A stretch of DNA of 64,000 bases from the NCBI RefSeq assembly GCF_014822185.1, contig NZ_QVLR01000107.1, positions 62,001 through 126,000 of the forward strand, given 5' to 3'. Source of the stretch: Azoarcus sp. Aa7. Its GTDB lineage: Bacteria; Pseudomonadota; Gammaproteobacteria; Burkholderiales; Rhodocyclaceae. A program made the translations under genes and the position numbers. The notes below the pieces were generated by a model. It searched no databases. It was not told the DNA's origin and saw only the letters and a list, made by a program, of their open reading frames with translations. Shown here in pieces: positions 17,799-29,816 of this stretch (positions within the stretch are counted from its first letter, which is position 1; each line of letters starts with the position of its first letter).

Positions 17799-19219
17799 GT
17801 CTCGGGCGTCTGGTGCGCGCATTCGTCTTTGCGCTGTCCTGCATGTTTGCAGCCTCTTCCGCGAGTGCTGCAGGCAGCCTGATTGCTTTGCCCGATTTCA
17901 CGCAGCTCGTGCAGCGGCATGGTGCGGCCGTCGTGAACATCAGCGCGGCGCAGGCGGGGAAGGGCGTGGGGCCCGGATTCCCCCAGCTTGCGCCGGATGA
18001 TCCGATGTTCGATTTCTTTCGGCGCTTCATTCCGCGCAAGCCCGAGCACCCCCGCATCGATCCCGACAACAAGTCTCTGGGATCCGGCTTCATCGTGAGT
18101 GCGGACGGTTATATCCTGACCAATGCGCATGTCATCGATGGGGCGGAGGAAATCATCGTCCGCCTGATCGACAAGCGCGAGTACCGTGCGCGTGTGGTGG
18201 GGGCGGACGCGCGTTCGGATGTGGCGCTGATCAAGATCGATGCGACGGACCTGCCGCGTCTGACGATCGGCGACCCGGACAAGCTTCAGGTCGGGGAATG
18301 GGTGGTCGCGATCGGATCGCCCTTCGGTTTCGACCATTCGGTGACGGCCGGCATCGTCAGCGCGAAGGGGCGCAGCCTGCCGGACGAGAATTTCGTGCCG
18401 TTCATCCAGACGGACGTCGCGATCAATCCTGGCAATTCCGGCGGACCGCTGTTCAACCTGAAGGGCGAGGTCGTCGGCATCAACTCGCAGATCTACAGCC
18501 AGACCGGCGGTTTCATGGGGCTGTCGTTTGCGATTCCGATCAACCTTGCGATGGACATCCAGGGTCAGCTCAAGGCCAGCGGCCGGGTGCAGCGCGGGCG
18601 CATCGGCGTTGCAATCCAGGAAGTGACGCGCTCGCTCGCGGAGACCTTCGCGCTGCCGCGTGCGGAAGGTGCGCTCGTGAGCGCCGTCGAGCCGGGTGGT
18701 CCGGCGGCGAAGGCGGGCATCGAGCAGGGCGACGTTATCGTGCGGTTCGCCGGCAAGGCGGTCGAAGAGTCCAGCGATCTGCCGCGGATCGTGTCCACGA
18801 GCCGTCCGGGATCCCAGGTCAGCCTGTCGCTGTACCGGGCGGGCGCGCTGCGCGAGATCAACATCGTGGTCGGCGAATGGGCGGACGAAGCCGGTTCGCG
18901 CGCGCGCCGAAGCGAGCGCGCGCAGCCGGCGCCCAATAAACTCGGTCTGGTGCTCGCATTGCCGACCCCGGCGCAGAAGCGCGAGCGCAACGTGGAACAC
19001 GGGCTGGTCATCGAGCGGGTGCAGGGCGCAGCGGCGCGTGCCGATCTGCAGGTGGGCGACATTGTGCTCGCGATCGTGACAGGCGGGCGCCAGATCGCGC
19101 TGAAGACCGTGGATGGTTTCGCGCGTCAGGTCGCGGACGTCAAGGACGGCCAGTTGGTGACCCTGCTGGTGCATCGCGGTTCCGGAACGAGCTACGTGAC
19201 CCTGAGGGCGGGGGAGTGA
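17795..19219 (+). CDS. mucD: Periplasmic serine protease DegP/MucD
   Basis: Do-family protease/chaperone of 474 aa with a signal peptide (cleavage near SASAAG). The catalytic triad is His in TNAHVIDGA (about 111), Asp in RSDVALIK (about 142) and Ser in GNSGGPL (about 215). Two PDZ domains follow (about 265-360 and 380-470). The start at 17795 overlaps the rseC stop; the upstream in-frame GTG is rejected because the signal peptide begins here. Acts on misfolded periplasmic proteins and dampens sigma-E signalling in MucD-type systems. Confidence 0.95.
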   Translation: MSLGRLVRAFVFALSCMFAASSASAAGSLIALPDFTQLVQRHGAAVVNISAAQAGKGVGPGFPQLAPDDPMFDFFRRFIPRKPEHPRIDPDNKSLGSGFIVSADGYILTNAHVIDGAEEIIVRLIDKREYRARVVGADARSDVALIKIDATDLPRLTIGDPDKLQVGEWVVAIGSPFGFDHSVTAGIVSAKGRSLPDENFVPFIQTDVAINPGNSGGPLFNLKGEVVGINSQIYSQTGGFMGLSFAIPINLAMDIQGQLKASGRVQRGRIGVAIQEVTRSLAETFALPRAEGALVSAVEPGGPAAKAGIEQGDVIVRFAGKAVEESSDLPRIVSTSRPGSQVSLSLYRAGALREINIVVGEWADEAGSRARRSERAQPAPNKLGLVLALPTPAQKRERNVEHGLVIERVQGAAARADLQVGDIVLAIVTGGRQIALKTVDGFARQVADVKDGQLVTLLVHRGSGTSYVTLRAGE

Positions 19220-19482
19220 GCGTGGGACGAGAGCTCACCGTCATGAGTCGCGAATGGTGTCATTTGTGTCACGATCTCGTCGACCGCTTGCTGCCCCTGG
19301 CTGCCGAACTCGGGTGGGCCGTGCGCGTCCTGGACGTCGATGCCGATCCTGCGCTGGAAGCGCGATGGGACGAACTGGTTCCCGTCGTGTTGGCTGGTGA
19401 CGCCGAGCTGTGCCATTACCACCTCGACGAGGCGGCGATCCGTGCCTATTGCGGGCGTTTTCCGCTAGAATCCGCGGCTTAG
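19216..19482 (+). CDS. Glutaredoxin-like (DUF836) protein
   Basis: The 88-aa protein begins with a thioredoxin-fold strand (LTVMSREWCHLC) carrying a CxxC pair (WCHLC, about 15-19), followed by a helix and the VPVVLAGD segment that resembles the cis-Pro loop of glutaredoxins. The overlapping GTG start (19216) keeps the first beta strand; starting at the ATG at 19243 would delete it. It lies between mucD and lepA, a common place for this family. The redox partner is unknown. Confidence 0.8.
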   Translation: MSVGRELTVMSREWCHLCHDLVDRLLPLAAELGWAVRVLDVDADPALEARWDELVPVVLAGDAELCHYHLDEAAIRAYCGRFPLESAA

Positions 19483-19536
19483 CCGATTCAACCGATTCAA
19501 CCTGGGTGCCGCATGGCACCTTTCTTTTGTTGGCGC

Positions 19537-21333
<1,797 letters not shown>

Positions 21334-21385
21334 GCGGCGGGGCCTTGCGCCGCGCTGCGTTGAATCGCGACGAAACGGAGTCTGT

Positions 21386-22174
21386 GTGAATTTTGCGCTG
21401 GTGTTGTTCCTGCTGCTGGTGGCAACGGCGATCCTTTGGGTCATCGACCGCTTCTACGCGAAGAAGCGTCGCGCTCCTGGCGCTCCCGCGCCGTGGTGGG
21501 TCGAGTACGGCGCCAGTTTCTTTCCTGTGATCCTGATCGTGTTCGGCCTGCGCTCGTTCATCGTCGAGCCGTTCAAGATTCCGTCCGGCTCCATGATTCC
21601 GACGCTGCTGGTCGGCGATTTCATCCTTGTGAACAAGTGGACCTACGGCATTCGCCTGCCGGTGATCAACAAGAAGATCATCGACGTGAATTCGCCCAAG
21701 CGCGGCGACGTGATGGTGTTCCGCTATCCGGCCGATCCTTCGATGGATTACATCAAGCGTGTCGTGGGCCTTCCGGGCGACAGGATCGAGTATGTAGACA
21801 AGCGCCTGCGCATCAACGGCGAAGCGGTGTCGATCGCGCCGCAGGACGATTACCTCCATCCGGATCGCCTGTACTACTCGCCGCGTTTCCTGGAAAAGCT
21901 GGGCGCGACCGAGCATTCGGTATTGATCGAGCGCGACGTGCCGCCCTTCGTGCCGCAGGTGCTCGATTATCCGCATCGCGAGAACTGCACCTATACTACG
22001 GCCGGCGTGCGTTGCACCGTACCCGAAGGGCATTACTTCGTGATGGGCGACAATCGCGACGCGAGCAGCGACAGCCGCGTCTGGGGATTCGTTCCGGATG
22101 AGAACATCGTCGGCAGGGCGTTTTTCATCTGGTTCAACTTCAACGACATGAAACGGATTGGCGGCTTTCACTGA
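21386..22174 (+). CDS. lepB: Signal peptidase I
   Basis: Membrane-bound leader peptidase of 262 aa that removes Sec and Tat signal peptides. It has an N-terminal transmembrane segment, a second hydrophobic segment near 45-60, the nucleophile Ser in PSGSMIPTLLVGD (about 69) and the catalytic Lys in DYIKRVVGLPGD (about 124), then GHYFVMGDNRDASSDSR. Start GTG at 21386 with CGGAG upstream. lepA-lepB-DUF4845-rnc-era is a widely conserved proteobacterial order. Confidence 0.96.
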   Translation: MNFALVLFLLLVATAILWVIDRFYAKKRRAPGAPAPWWVEYGASFFPVILIVFGLRSFIVEPFKIPSGSMIPTLLVGDFILVNKWTYGIRLPVINKKIIDVNSPKRGDVMVFRYPADPSMDYIKRVVGLPGDRIEYVDKRLRINGEAVSIAPQDDYLHPDRLYYSPRFLEKLGATEHSVLIERDVPPFVPQVLDYPHRENCTYTTAGVRCTVPEGHYFVMGDNRDASSDSRVWGFVPDENIVGRAFFIWFNFNDMKRIGGFH

Positions 22175-22186
22175 TACGGAGACGAC

Positions 22187-22552
22187 ATGCGGATGAAGAA
22201 ATGGCAACAGGGCATGAGCCCTATCAGCGTACTGGTTGTCGGTGGACTTCTCGGTTTCGTGCTGCTGATCGGTTTTCGTGCCGTTCCAGCGGTAAACGAA
22301 TACTTCGCCGTCCAGCGCATCATCAACAAGGTCGCCGGCGAGGGTGACGGCGGGGCGTCGATCGCGGACATGCGCAGGAGTTTCGAGCGCAGCGGGCAGA
22401 TCGATGACGTGTCGACTGTCACCGGCGCGGACCTCGAAATCAGGAAGGAAGGCGGCAAGGTGGTCATCGACGTCGAGTATTCCCGGAAGGTTCCGGTGGT
22501 GTCGAACGTCAGCCTGCTGATCGACTTCAAAGCGACGACGACCGGAAGATAG
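22187..22552 (+). CDS. DUF4845 membrane protein
   Basis: The 121-aa protein has one N-terminal transmembrane segment (about 12-30, a pilin-like GMSPISVLVVGGLLGFVLL), then a soluble domain. It matches the DUF4845 family found between lepB and rnc in proteobacteria; its function is unknown. The segment resembles type IV pilin N-termini, but no prepilin cleavage motif is obvious. The last base of its TAG stop is the first base of the rnc GTG. Confidence 0.8.
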   Translation: MRMKKWQQGMSPISVLVVGGLLGFVLLIGFRAVPAVNEYFAVQRIINKVAGEGDGGASIADMRRSFERSGQIDDVSTVTGADLEIRKEGGKVVIDVEYSRKVPVVSNVSLLIDFKATTTGR

Positions 22553-23229
22553 TGGCAGCCAATCTGGATCGTCTCCAGCGGATCGTCGGCTATCAGTTCA
22601 CGGACCGTGCGCTGCTGGATCAGGCGCTCACGCACCGCAGTTTCGGGCAGCCCAATAACGAGCGCCTGGAGTTTCTCGGCGACAGCATCCTGAATTGCGT
22701 CGTCGCGATCGCACTGTTCGAACGTTTCGGCGAGTTGCGCGAAGGCGAGATGTCGCGCCTGCGGGCCTCGCTCGTGTGTCAGGACGGCCTGCATGGCATT
22801 GCCCGCGACCTCGATTTCGGCGAGTACCTGCGACTGGGCGAGGGGGAGCTGAAGAGCGGCGGGTTCCGCCGGCCTTCCATCCTCGCCGACGCGCTCGAAG
22901 CGATGTTCGCGGCAGTCTTTCTCGACCAGGGTTTCGACGCGGCGAAGACGGTGATCGATCGTCTGTATGCGCCGCTGATCGCAGCCATCGATCCCGGTGT
23001 GGCAGCCAAGGATCCGAAGACCGCGCTGCAGGAATACCTGCAGGGGCGCAGAATGGCGCTGCCGACCTACACGACGGTGAAGGTGCATGGCGAGGCGCAT
23101 GCGCAGGAATTCGAGGTCACCTGCGAGGTCAACACACTGAAGATCCGTACCACCGGGCGGGGCACGAGCCGTCGCGCCGCCGAGCAGCAGTCGGCCGAGA
23201 ACGCGCTGGCGCAGTTGAGGAAGTCATGA
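22552..23229 (+). CDS. rnc: Ribonuclease III
   Basis: Double-stranded-RNA endonuclease, 225 aa, for rRNA processing and sRNA/mRNA regulation. The catalytic signature [13 protein letters not shown] is present near residue 35-47, the second acidic site is in [14 protein letters not shown], and a dsRNA-binding domain occupies the C-terminal 70 residues ([11 protein letters not shown] to the end). GTG start overlapping the upstream stop. Overlaps era at ATGA. Confidence 0.96.
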   Translation: MAANLDRLQRIVGYQFTDRALLDQALTHRSFGQPNNERLEFLGDSILNCVVAIALFERFGELREGEMSRLRASLVCQDGLHGIARDLDFGEYLRLGEGELKSGGFRRPSILADALEAMFAAVFLDQGFDAAKTVIDRLYAPLIAAIDPGVAAKDPKTALQEYLQGRRMALPTYTTVKVHGEAHAQEFEVTCEVNTLKIRTTGRGTSRRAAEQQSAENALAQLRKS

Positions 23230-24152
23230 ACGAGAACATCGGTCCGGAAAACGGGCCTGCCGCAGCGCCCGAAGGATTCCGCACGGGTTTCGTCGCCATC
23301 GTCGGACGGCCCAACGTCGGCAAATCGACGCTGCTGAACCGCCTGATCGGGCAGAAGATCAGCATCGTTTCGCGCAAGGCGCAGACGACACGGCATCGCG
23401 TCACGGGCATTCTGACCAACGACGAGGCGCAGTTCGTCTTCGTCGATACGCCGGGTTTCCAGACCAAGCATCGCAACGCGCTCAACCGTTCGATGAACCG
23501 GACGGTGTCGCAGGTGCTCGCCGACGTCGATCTCGTGCTCTTCGTGATCGAGGCCGGCCGTTTCGGCGAGGATGACCGCAAGGTCGTCGAGGTGCTGCCG
23601 CAGGAAGGGAAGGTGGTCCTCGTCATCAACAAGGTCGATCGGCTCGCCGACAAGACCCAGCTGCTGCCCTTCATCGCGCGCGTGAAGGACGTCTACCCGT
23701 TCACCGAGATCGTGCCGCTCAGCGCCGAGCGGGGGACCAACGTCGAGCAGTTGCTGCGGGCGGTGACGCCGCTCCTGCCCGAGGGCGCGCCGATGTACGG
23801 CGAGGACGAGGTCACCGACCGCAGCGAACGTTTCCTCGCGGCCGAGTTCCTGCGCGAGAAGCTCTTCCGTCTGTTGGGGGACGAACTGCCTTATGGCATC
23901 GCGGTGGAGATCGAGAAGTTCGAAACGGAAGGCAAGCTGCGTCGCATCCATGCTGCCGTCGTCGTCGACCGTGCCAGTCACAAGGCTATCGTCATTGGCA
24001 AGGGTGGCGAACAGTTGAAACGCATCGCCTCGGAAGCTCGCGTGGAACTGGAGCAGCTGTTCGACGGCAAGGTCTTTCTCGAGGTGTGGGTCAAGGTCAA
24101 GAGCGGCTGGGCGGATGACGAGCGCGCCCTCAAGAGTCTGGGCTACGAATAA
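23226..24152 (+). CDS. era: GTPase Era
   Basis: Essential GTPase for 16S rRNA maturation and 30S assembly, 308 aa. G1 is [13 protein letters not shown]3 is DTPGFQ, G4 is NKVDRL; the C-terminal KH domain contains [17 protein letters not shown]. It has a slightly extended N-terminus before the G domain (about 24 residues, [10 protein letters not shown]). Overlaps rnc and is followed by recO after 21 bp. Confidence 0.96.
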   Translation: MNENIGPENGPAAAPEGFRTGFVAIVGRPNVGKSTLLNRLIGQKISIVSRKAQTTRHRVTGILTNDEAQFVFVDTPGFQTKHRNALNRSMNRTVSQVLADVDLVLFVIEAGRFGEDDRKVVEVLPQEGKVVLVINKVDRLADKTQLLPFIARVKDVYPFTEIVPLSAERGTNVEQLLRAVTPLLPEGAPMYGEDEVTDRSERFLAAEFLREKLFRLLGDELPYGIAVEIEKFETEGKLRRIHAAVVVDRASHKAIVIGKGGEQLKRIASEARVELEQLFDGKVFLEVWVKVKSGWADDERALKSLGYE

Positions 24153-24173
24153 GGCCTGCGGGCGCGTGCCGTC

Positions 24174-24896
24174 GTGAGTCAGAAGCAGCGCGTCGACGGA
24201 CAGCCGGGTTTCGTCCTGCATACACACCCCTGGCGCGAGACCAGCCTCATCGTCGAAGTCTTCTCGCGCGATCACGGCCGCGTCGCACTGGTTGCGAAGG
24301 GCGCGCGGCGCCCGATGTCGGCGCTGCGCGGCGTCATCATGGCGTTTCAGCCGCTGCTGCTGGACTGGTCGGGCGGCGGCGAGATGAAGACGCTCGTGCG
24401 CGCCGAGCGCTGCGGCGGACAGCCCTTGCTGGCGGGTCGCGCGCTGATGTGCGGTTACTACCTGAACGAGCTGATGGTGCGCCTGACGGCCCGCGAGGAT
24501 CCGCATGCCGTGCTCTTCGATGCGTACGCCCGTGCGATCGCGACGCTGGGCCGCGGCGAACCGCAGGAGCCGGTCCTGCGCCGCTTCGAGCTCGCGCTGC
24601 TGCGCGAGCTCGGCTACGGCATCGGTCTCGGGTCGGACAGCGAATCGGGAGAGCCGCTCGATCCCCGCGCCGACTACGTCTATATAATCGAGCGCGGTCC
24701 GGTGCCGGCGCCGGAAGGCGGGGGCGATCTGCCGGCGACGAGCGGGCAGACCCTGCTCGACATGGAGCGCGACGATTTTTCCCGCCCCGAAACGCTGGCC
24801 CAGAGCAAGACCCTGCTTCGTATGCTGATCAATCATTACCTCGGCGGGCAGACGCTGCAGTCGCGCCGGGTTCTAAAGGAGTTGCTGGAGCTGTGA
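24174..24896 (+). CDS. recO: DNA repair protein RecO
   Basis: RecF-pathway mediator that anneals ssDNA and loads RecA, 240 aa. The N-terminal OB-fold is clear (GFVLHTHPWRETSLIVEVF, then GRVALVAKGARRPMSALRG), followed by the helical C-terminal domain. GTG start at 24174. The stop overlaps the pdxJ start. Gene order era-recO-pdxJ-acpS is conserved in proteobacteria. Confidence 0.93.
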   Translation: MSQKQRVDGQPGFVLHTHPWRETSLIVEVFSRDHGRVALVAKGARRPMSALRGVIMAFQPLLLDWSGGGEMKTLVRAERCGGQPLLAGRALMCGYYLNELMVRLTAREDPHAVLFDAYARAIATLGRGEPQEPVLRRFELALLRELGYGIGLGSDSESGEPLDPRADYVYIIERGPVPAPEGGGDLPATSGQTLLDMERDDFSRPETLAQSKTLLRMLINHYLGGQTLQSRRVLKELLEL

Positions 24897-25648
24897 TCGA
24901 ACTCGGCGTGAATATCGACCATGTGGCGACGCTGCGCCAGGCGCGCCGCACCTGGGAGCCGGACCCGGTATGGGCGGCCGTGGAGGCACATCTCGGCGGC
25001 GCGGACGGCATCACCGTGCATCTGCGCGAGGATCGGCGCCACATCCAGGACGAGGACGTGCGCAGACTGCGCGAGCTCACGCAGGTCAAGCTGAACCTCG
25101 AGATGGCTGCGACCGACGAGATGGTCGGGATCGCATGCCGCCTGAAGCCCGAAATGGCGATGCTGGTGCCGGAGGGACGTCACGAGGTGACGACCGAAGG
25201 CGGCCTCGACGTCGTCGCCCAGGAGGCGCGGCTGAAAAACGTCGTGGGGCGGCTGGCCGACGCCGGGATCGTCACGAGCGTGTTCATCGACGCGGAGATC
25301 GCGCAGGTCGAGGCGGCCGCGCGCATCGGCGCGCGCGTGTGCGAGATCCACACTGGGCCTTACGCACATGCCTTCCACAATGCCGGACGGGACGCCGAGA
25401 GCGCGTCCGTGCTCGCGGAAGTCGCGAAGGTGCGCGAGGCGGGTGACGCGATCCGCGGCCTGGGCATGCGCTTCAACGCCGGCCACGCCCTCAACTACTA
25501 CAACGTGCAGCCGATCGCCCGGCTCGCAGGCGTGCGCGAACTGCACATCGGCCACGCCATCGTCAGCCGGGCGGTGTTCGCCGGCATGCGCGAGGCGGTG
25601 CGCGAGATGAAGCGCCTGATGCGCGAGGCCGCGGGGCAGGGCTGCTGA
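24893..25648 (+). CDS. pdxJ: Pyridoxine 5'-phosphate synthase
   Basis: Condenses 1-deoxyxylulose 5-phosphate with 3-amino-2-oxopropyl phosphate to make pyridoxine phosphate, the last ring-forming step of the DXP-dependent vitamin B6 route. The 251-aa TIM-barrel protein starts LGVNIDHVATLRQAR, the family hallmark, and contains NLEMAATDEM and LNAGHALNYYNV-type motifs. GTG start overlaps the recO stop. Confidence 0.95.
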   Translation: MIELGVNIDHVATLRQARRTWEPDPVWAAVEAHLGGADGITVHLREDRRHIQDEDVRRLRELTQVKLNLEMAATDEMVGIACRLKPEMAMLVPEGRHEVTTEGGLDVVAQEARLKNVVGRLADAGIVTSVFIDAEIAQVEAAARIGARVCEIHTGPYAHAFHNAGRDAESASVLAEVAKVREAGDAIRGLGMRFNAGHALNYYNVQPIARLAGVRELHIGHAIVSRAVFAGMREAVREMKRLMREAAGQGC

Positions 25649-25658
25649 GCGTCGCCGG

Positions 25659-26039
25659 ATGATTCACGGGATCGGTACGGACATCGTTCAGATCGCCCGC
25701 CTGGGCGCTGCGCTGGAACGCAACGGCGAGCGCTTTGCCGCGCGCATCCTTGCGGCCGGCGAGGAGCGCGGAGGCTTCCGGGCGAGCCGCGATCCGGCCC
25801 GATTCCTTGCCAAACGTTTTGCGGCCAAGGAGGCCTTCGGCAAGGCCCTGGGGACGGGCGTTGCCGTCCCGGCGACCCTGCATGCGGTTCGGGTCGGGCA
25901 CGACGAGCTCGGCAAGCCGGTCTACCTGTTCGACGACGGGCTTGCCGCCTACATGCGGGAGCGCGGACTGACTGCGCACCTGAGCCTGAGCGACGAAACC
26001 GATTACGTGGTCGCGTTTGCGCTGATCGAGAAGCCATGA
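25659..26039 (+). CDS. acpS: Holo-ACP synthase
   Basis: Transfers phosphopantetheine from CoA to apo-ACP; the partner acpP is at 11.4 kb in this window. The 126-aa protein shows the AcpS motifs IHGIGTDIVQIARL and KRFAAKEAFGKALGTG (Mg and CoA binding) and ends HLSLSDETDYVVAFALIE. It overlaps nagZ at ATGA. Confidence 0.95.
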   Translation: MIHGIGTDIVQIARLGAALERNGERFAARILAAGEERGGFRASRDPARFLAKRFAAKEAFGKALGTGVAVPATLHAVRVGHDELGKPVYLFDDGLAAYMRERGLTAHLSLSDETDYVVAFALIEKP

Positions 26040-27103
26040 ATTCCACAACTCACGACACACTGCACCTGCCGCTCGGGCCGGTGATGCTCGACGTCGCGGG
26101 CACGGTGCTCACCGACGAGGAGCGCGAACGCCTGTGCGATCCGCTGGTCGGTGGCGTGATCCTGTTCGCACGCAACTTCACCGGTTCCGAGCAGCTCTCG
26201 GCGTTGACGGCCGAGATTCATGCATTGCGCGATCCGGCGCTGGTGATCGCGGTCGATCACGAAGGCGGGCGCGTGCAGCGCTTCCGCACCGACGGCTTCA
26301 CGCGTCTGCCGTCGATGCGCCGGCTCGGGCAGTTGTGGGCGCAAGACCACGTTGCCGCGCTGGATGCGGCGCGCGCGGTCGGCTACGTGCTCGCGTCCGA
26401 ACTGCTGGCCCACGGTGTGGACCTCAGCTTTGCGCCCGTGCTGGATCTCGATTACGGCTGCAGCCGGGTGATCGGGGACCGCTCCTTCCATCGCGACCCT
26501 CAGGTGGCGGCGTCGCTCGCGCAGGCTCTCGCCGCCGGCATGGCCGAGGCCGGGATGGGCTGCGTGGGCAAGCACTTTCCGGGACATGGTTTCGTCGAGG
26601 CGGATTCGCACCTCGAAATCCCGGTGGACGAGCGCGACTTCGAGGCGATCTGGAACGAGGACATCGTTCCCTACCGCCATCGCATCGGCCGCCAGCTCTC
26701 TGGCGTGATGCCGGCGCATGTTATCTACCCGAAGGTCGATCCGAGTCCGGCGGGCTTTTCGCCCTTCTGGCTGCAGGACGTGTTGCGCGGACGCGTCGGC
26801 TTCAAGGGCGTCGTGTTCAGCGACGACCTGACGATGGAGGGGGCTGCCGTGGCTGGCGACATCCTCGCGCGTGCCAAGGCGGCCTATGCGGCCGGCTGCG
26901 ACATGGTGCTGGTGTGTAATCGCCCGGATCTGGCAGCCGATCTGCTGGACCGCTGGGTTCCCGAGGTGCTGCCAGAGAGCCGCGCACGCATAGCGGCCTT
27001 GCGCGCCCGTCCGCAGTTCTGCGATCCCTTCTCGCTCGAACTGAGCCCGCTCTATCAGCAGGCGCGCGGGACGGTCGCCGAAATTCCCGCAGAGCTCGCC
27101 TGA
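26036..27103 (+). CDS. nagZ: Beta-N-acetylhexosaminidase NagZ
   Basis: Cytoplasmic glycosidase (family GH3) of 355 aa that removes GlcNAc from anhydro-muropeptides in peptidoglycan recycling; it can influence AmpC induction where AmpR is present. It has [11 protein letters not shown] and the catalytic loop [14 protein letters not shown] with the His-Asp pair, and the nucleophile Asp in [10 protein letters not shown]. Starts within acpS. Confidence 0.95.
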   Translation: MNSTTHDTLHLPLGPVMLDVAGTVLTDEERERLCDPLVGGVILFARNFTGSEQLSALTAEIHALRDPALVIAVDHEGGRVQRFRTDGFTRLPSMRRLGQLWAQDHVAALDAARAVGYVLASELLAHGVDLSFAPVLDLDYGCSRVIGDRSFHRDPQVAASLAQALAAGMAEAGMGCVGKHFPGHGFVEADSHLEIPVDERDFEAIWNEDIVPYRHRIGRQLSGVMPAHVIYPKVDPSPAGFSPFWLQDVLRGRVGFKGVVFSDDLTMEGAAVAGDILARAKAAYAAGCDMVLVCNRPDLAADLLDRWVPEVLPESRARIAALRARPQFCDPFSLELSPLYQQARGTVAEIPAELA

Positions 27104-27132
27104 GCCTTCAACCGGTTCCGAGCCCACCGGCA

Positions 27133-28944
27133 ATGCCCCATCCCGCCGCGCCTTTCGATGCCAAGGCCTTCCTGAAGACGGTACCGGAGGAGCCCGGTGT
27201 CTATCGCATGATAGGCGCCGAGGAACGGGTGCTTTACGTCGGCAAGGCCAAGAATCTCAAACGGCGGGTATCGAGCTACTTCCTGCGCACGCAGCCCAGT
27301 CCGCGCATCGCGCTGATGGTCGCGCAGATCCAGCGCGTCGACGTGACTGCGACGCGTTCGGAGGCCGAGGCGCTGATCCTCGAGAACAATCTCATCAAGA
27401 GTCTGGCGCCGCGCTACAACATCCTGTTCCGCGACGACAAGTCGTATCCGTACATCGAACTCTCCGGCGACGGGTTTCCGCGCCTGGCCTACCATCGGGG
27501 AGCCTTCGCGAAAGGCGCGCGCTACTTTGGGCCCTTTCCGAACGCGTACGCCGTGCGCGAGAGCATCCATCTGCTGCAGAAGACCTTCCAGCTGCGCACC
27601 TGCGAGAACTCGGTTTTCCAGAACCGTTCGCGCCCGTGCCTGCTGCACCAGATCAAGCGCTGCACGGCACCCTGCGTCGGCCTGATCGACCGTGACGCCT
27701 ACGCCGCCGACGTGAAGCTCGCGGCGCGCTTCCTGGACGGGCGCGCGTCCGAGGTCATCGACGACCTGACCTCGCGCATGCATGCCGCCGCCGAGCGCCT
27801 CGCGTTCGAGGAAGCGGCGGCGATCCGCGACCAGGTGCGCGTGCTGCAGGCCGTGTTGCAGCGGCAGTATGTCGACAGCCGCAGGGACGAGGACGTCGAC
27901 ATCATCGCCGCGGTCGAGGAGGGCGGGCTGACCTGCGTGAATATCGCGATGGTGCGTGGCGGCCGGCACCTCGGCGACCGTCCGCAGTTCCCGAGTGCCG
28001 CGGCCAGCTGCGGTGCACTCGACGGTGCGCTAGCCTTCGTCGAGCAGCATTACCGCGACCACGGCATGCCCGCGCGCCTGCTGCTCGACGTGCCGCTGGA
28101 GCCGGTCAAGGCCCTGATGGCGGAGATCAGCGACAAGCCCTGTGCCCTGGTGGCACCGCGCAGCGCGGCCGAAAAGGCGTGGATGGAAATGGCGGAGAAC
28201 AATGCGCGCCTCGCGATCCTCGCCCGGGCGCGTGACACGGGGCGCAGCGAGGCGCGTCTGGAGGCGCTGCGCGAGGTGCTCGACCTGCCGGAGGCGCCGC
28301 GCCGCGTCGAGTGCTTCGACATCAGCCACACGATGGGCGAAGCGACGGTCGCGTCCTGCGTCGTGTGCGTCGATGGGGCGATGAAGAATTCCGAGTATCG
28401 TCGCTACAACATCGCCGGCATCACCGGCGGCGACGACTTCGCGGCGATGCGGCAGGTGCTGGAGCGCCGTTACGGCAAGGTCGCGGCGGGCGAGGGGTTG
28501 TGCCCGGACCTGATCCTGATAGACGGCGGCAAGGGGCAGGTGAGTTCAGCGCTCGAGGTGCTGACCGAGGTCGGGCTCGAATCGATCGCGATGGTCGGCG
28601 TCGCCAAGGGCGAGGAGCGCAAGCCGGGCCTCGAGACGCTGATCTTCCCGGACGGGCGCGTTCCGCTGAACCTCGCGTCGGATCATCCCGCGCTGCACCT
28701 GATCCAGGAAATCCGCGACGAGGCGCACCGTTTCGCGATCACGGGGCATCGCGCACGCCGCGCCAAGGCGCGCATCGGCTCGCGCCTGGAGGATATTCCC
28801 GGCGTCGGTGCGACCCGGCGGCGCAACCTGCTCGCGACCTTCGGCGGGCTCGACGGGGTGCGTGCGGCCACGGTCGAGGATCTATGCCGCGTCGATGGGG
28901 TGAGCCGAAAGCTCGCCGAAGCGATATACAATGCGTTGCACTAG
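27133..28944 (+). CDS. uvrC: UvrABC system protein C
   Basis: Excision endonuclease of nucleotide excision repair, 603 aa. GIY-YIG domain at the N-terminus ([22 protein letters not shown]), UvrB-binding UVR motif in the middle ([24 protein letters not shown] region, about 205-235), RNase-H-like nuclease domain with [11 protein letters not shown] and [12 protein letters not shown], and a C-terminal helix-hairpin-helix pair ([12 protein letters not shown]). It follows nagZ after 29 bp. Confidence 0.96.
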   Translation: MPHPAAPFDAKAFLKTVPEEPGVYRMIGAEERVLYVGKAKNLKRRVSSYFLRTQPSPRIALMVAQIQRVDVTATRSEAEALILENNLIKSLAPRYNILFRDDKSYPYIELSGDGFPRLAYHRGAFAKGARYFGPFPNAYAVRESIHLLQKTFQLRTCENSVFQNRSRPCLLHQIKRCTAPCVGLIDRDAYAADVKLAARFLDGRASEVIDDLTSRMHAAAERLAFEEAAAIRDQVRVLQAVLQRQYVDSRRDEDVDIIAAVEEGGLTCVNIAMVRGGRHLGDRPQFPSAAASCGALDGALAFVEQHYRDHGMPARLLLDVPLEPVKALMAEISDKPCALVAPRSAAEKAWMEMAENNARLAILARARDTGRSEARLEALREVLDLPEAPRRVECFDISHTMGEATVASCVVCVDGAMKNSEYRRYNIAGITGGDDFAAMRQVLERRYGKVAAGEGLCPDLILIDGGKGQVSSALEVLTEVGLESIAMVGVAKGEERKPGLETLIFPDGRVPLNLASDHPALHLIQEIRDEAHRFAITGHRARRAKARIGSRLEDIPGVGATRRRNLLATFGGLDGVRAATVEDLCRVDGVSRKLAEAIYNALH

Positions 28945-28977
28945 CCATGCATTTGTCGCATTACCGTCATCTTCTCA

Positions 28978-29568
28978 ATGCAGATCAACATTCCGAACTC
29001 GCTGACCTGGGCGCGCATCGCGCTGATACCGCTCTTCGTCGGCGTCTTTTATCTTCCGGAACAGTGGCTTGATCCGCAGGAGAAGAATTTCGCCGCGACC
29101 CTGATCTTCATCGTTGCGGCTGTGACGGACTGGTTCGACGGCTACCTCGCGCGAGCCTTGAATCAGACCTCGGCCTTCGGCGCCTTCCTCGATCCCGTTG
29201 CCGACAAGCTGATGGTCGCGGCCGCGTTGATCCTGCTCGTTCAGCTCGCGCGCGTGGATTCGATCATCGCCGTGGTCATCATCGGGCGCGAGATCACCAT
29301 TTCCGCGTTGCGCGAATGGATGGCGCGTATCGGCGCATCCGCGGGTGTCGCGGTTGCCTTCGTCGGCAAGCTGAAGACCGCGGCGCAGATGACCGCGATT
29401 CCCCTCCTGCTGTATGACGCACCTTTGTTGCATCTGAACGTCCGGCTGGTCGGCGAGATCCTGATCTATGTCGCGGCGGCGCTGACCTTGTGGTCGATGG
29501 GCTACTACCTGCATCGCGCGATGCCCCATCTGGCGAACGAAGGAAGCAAGGCGCGGCGTCCCGGCTGA
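28978..29568 (+). CDS. pgsA: CDP-diacylglycerol-glycerol-3-phosphate phosphatidyltransferase
   Basis: Inner-membrane enzyme of 196 aa that makes phosphatidylglycerol phosphate. The CDP-alcohol phosphotransferase signature is complete: the DxxDGxxAR(x8)Gx3Dx3D pattern is spanned by TDWFDGYLARALN and GAFLDPVADKL. Several transmembrane helices are evident. The C-terminus ends shortly before the tRNA-Leu gene that hosts the integrative element. Confidence 0.93.
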   Translation: MQINIPNSLTWARIALIPLFVGVFYLPEQWLDPQEKNFAATLIFIVAAVTDWFDGYLARALNQTSAFGAFLDPVADKLMVAAALILLVQLARVDSIIAVVIIGREITISALREWMARIGASAGVAVAFVGKLKTAAQMTAIPLLLYDAPLLHLNVRLVGEILIYVAAALTLWSMGYYLHRAMPHLANEGSKARRPG

Positions 29569-29571
29569 TGC

Positions 29572-29600
29572 TGGGCAGGGGCGTCCTCTCACGGTAGAAT
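29572..29600 (+). promoter_or_regulatory. Promoter of tRNA-Leu
   Basis: TGGGCA (29572-29577), a 17-bp spacer and TAGAAT (29595-29600), ending 15 bp before the tRNA. The -10 is good; the -35 matches consensus at four of six positions. Confidence 0.5.
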
Positions 29601-29615
29601 GCCGAGCCCTCGCGG

Positions 29616-29700
29616 GCCGGGATGGTGAAATCGGTAGACACAGCAGACTTAAAATCTGCAGCCCCAGGGCGTACGGGTTCGAGTCCCGTTCCCGGCACCA
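29616..29700 (+). tRNA. tRNA-Leu (anticodon UAA)
   Basis: 85 nt including an encoded CCA. The acceptor stem is GCCGGGA paired with TCCCGGC (29616-29622 and 29690-29696). The anticodon stem is GCAGA/TCTGC with loop CTTAAAA, so the anticodon is TAA. The long variable arm is typical of class II tRNA. The gene is intact although its 3' end serves as the left attachment site of the element that follows, so the incoming DNA restored the 3' end. Confidence 0.95.
29682..29694 (+). repeat. attL core within tRNA-Leu
   Basis: The 13-bp sequence AGTCCCGTTCCCG is repeated exactly at 41472-41484. At this end it continues as GCACCA and completes the tRNA. Confidence 0.8.
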
Positions 29701-29816
29701 TCAAGGCACATCAAGCTGTCTCAAATAGAATCAAAAACCGCAGTAAAAACAGATTGTTGTCCTTGATTGCTCGAGTTTTGCTGTCCTTTCTGCGTCAAAC
29801 TGTCTCATTGCATTTC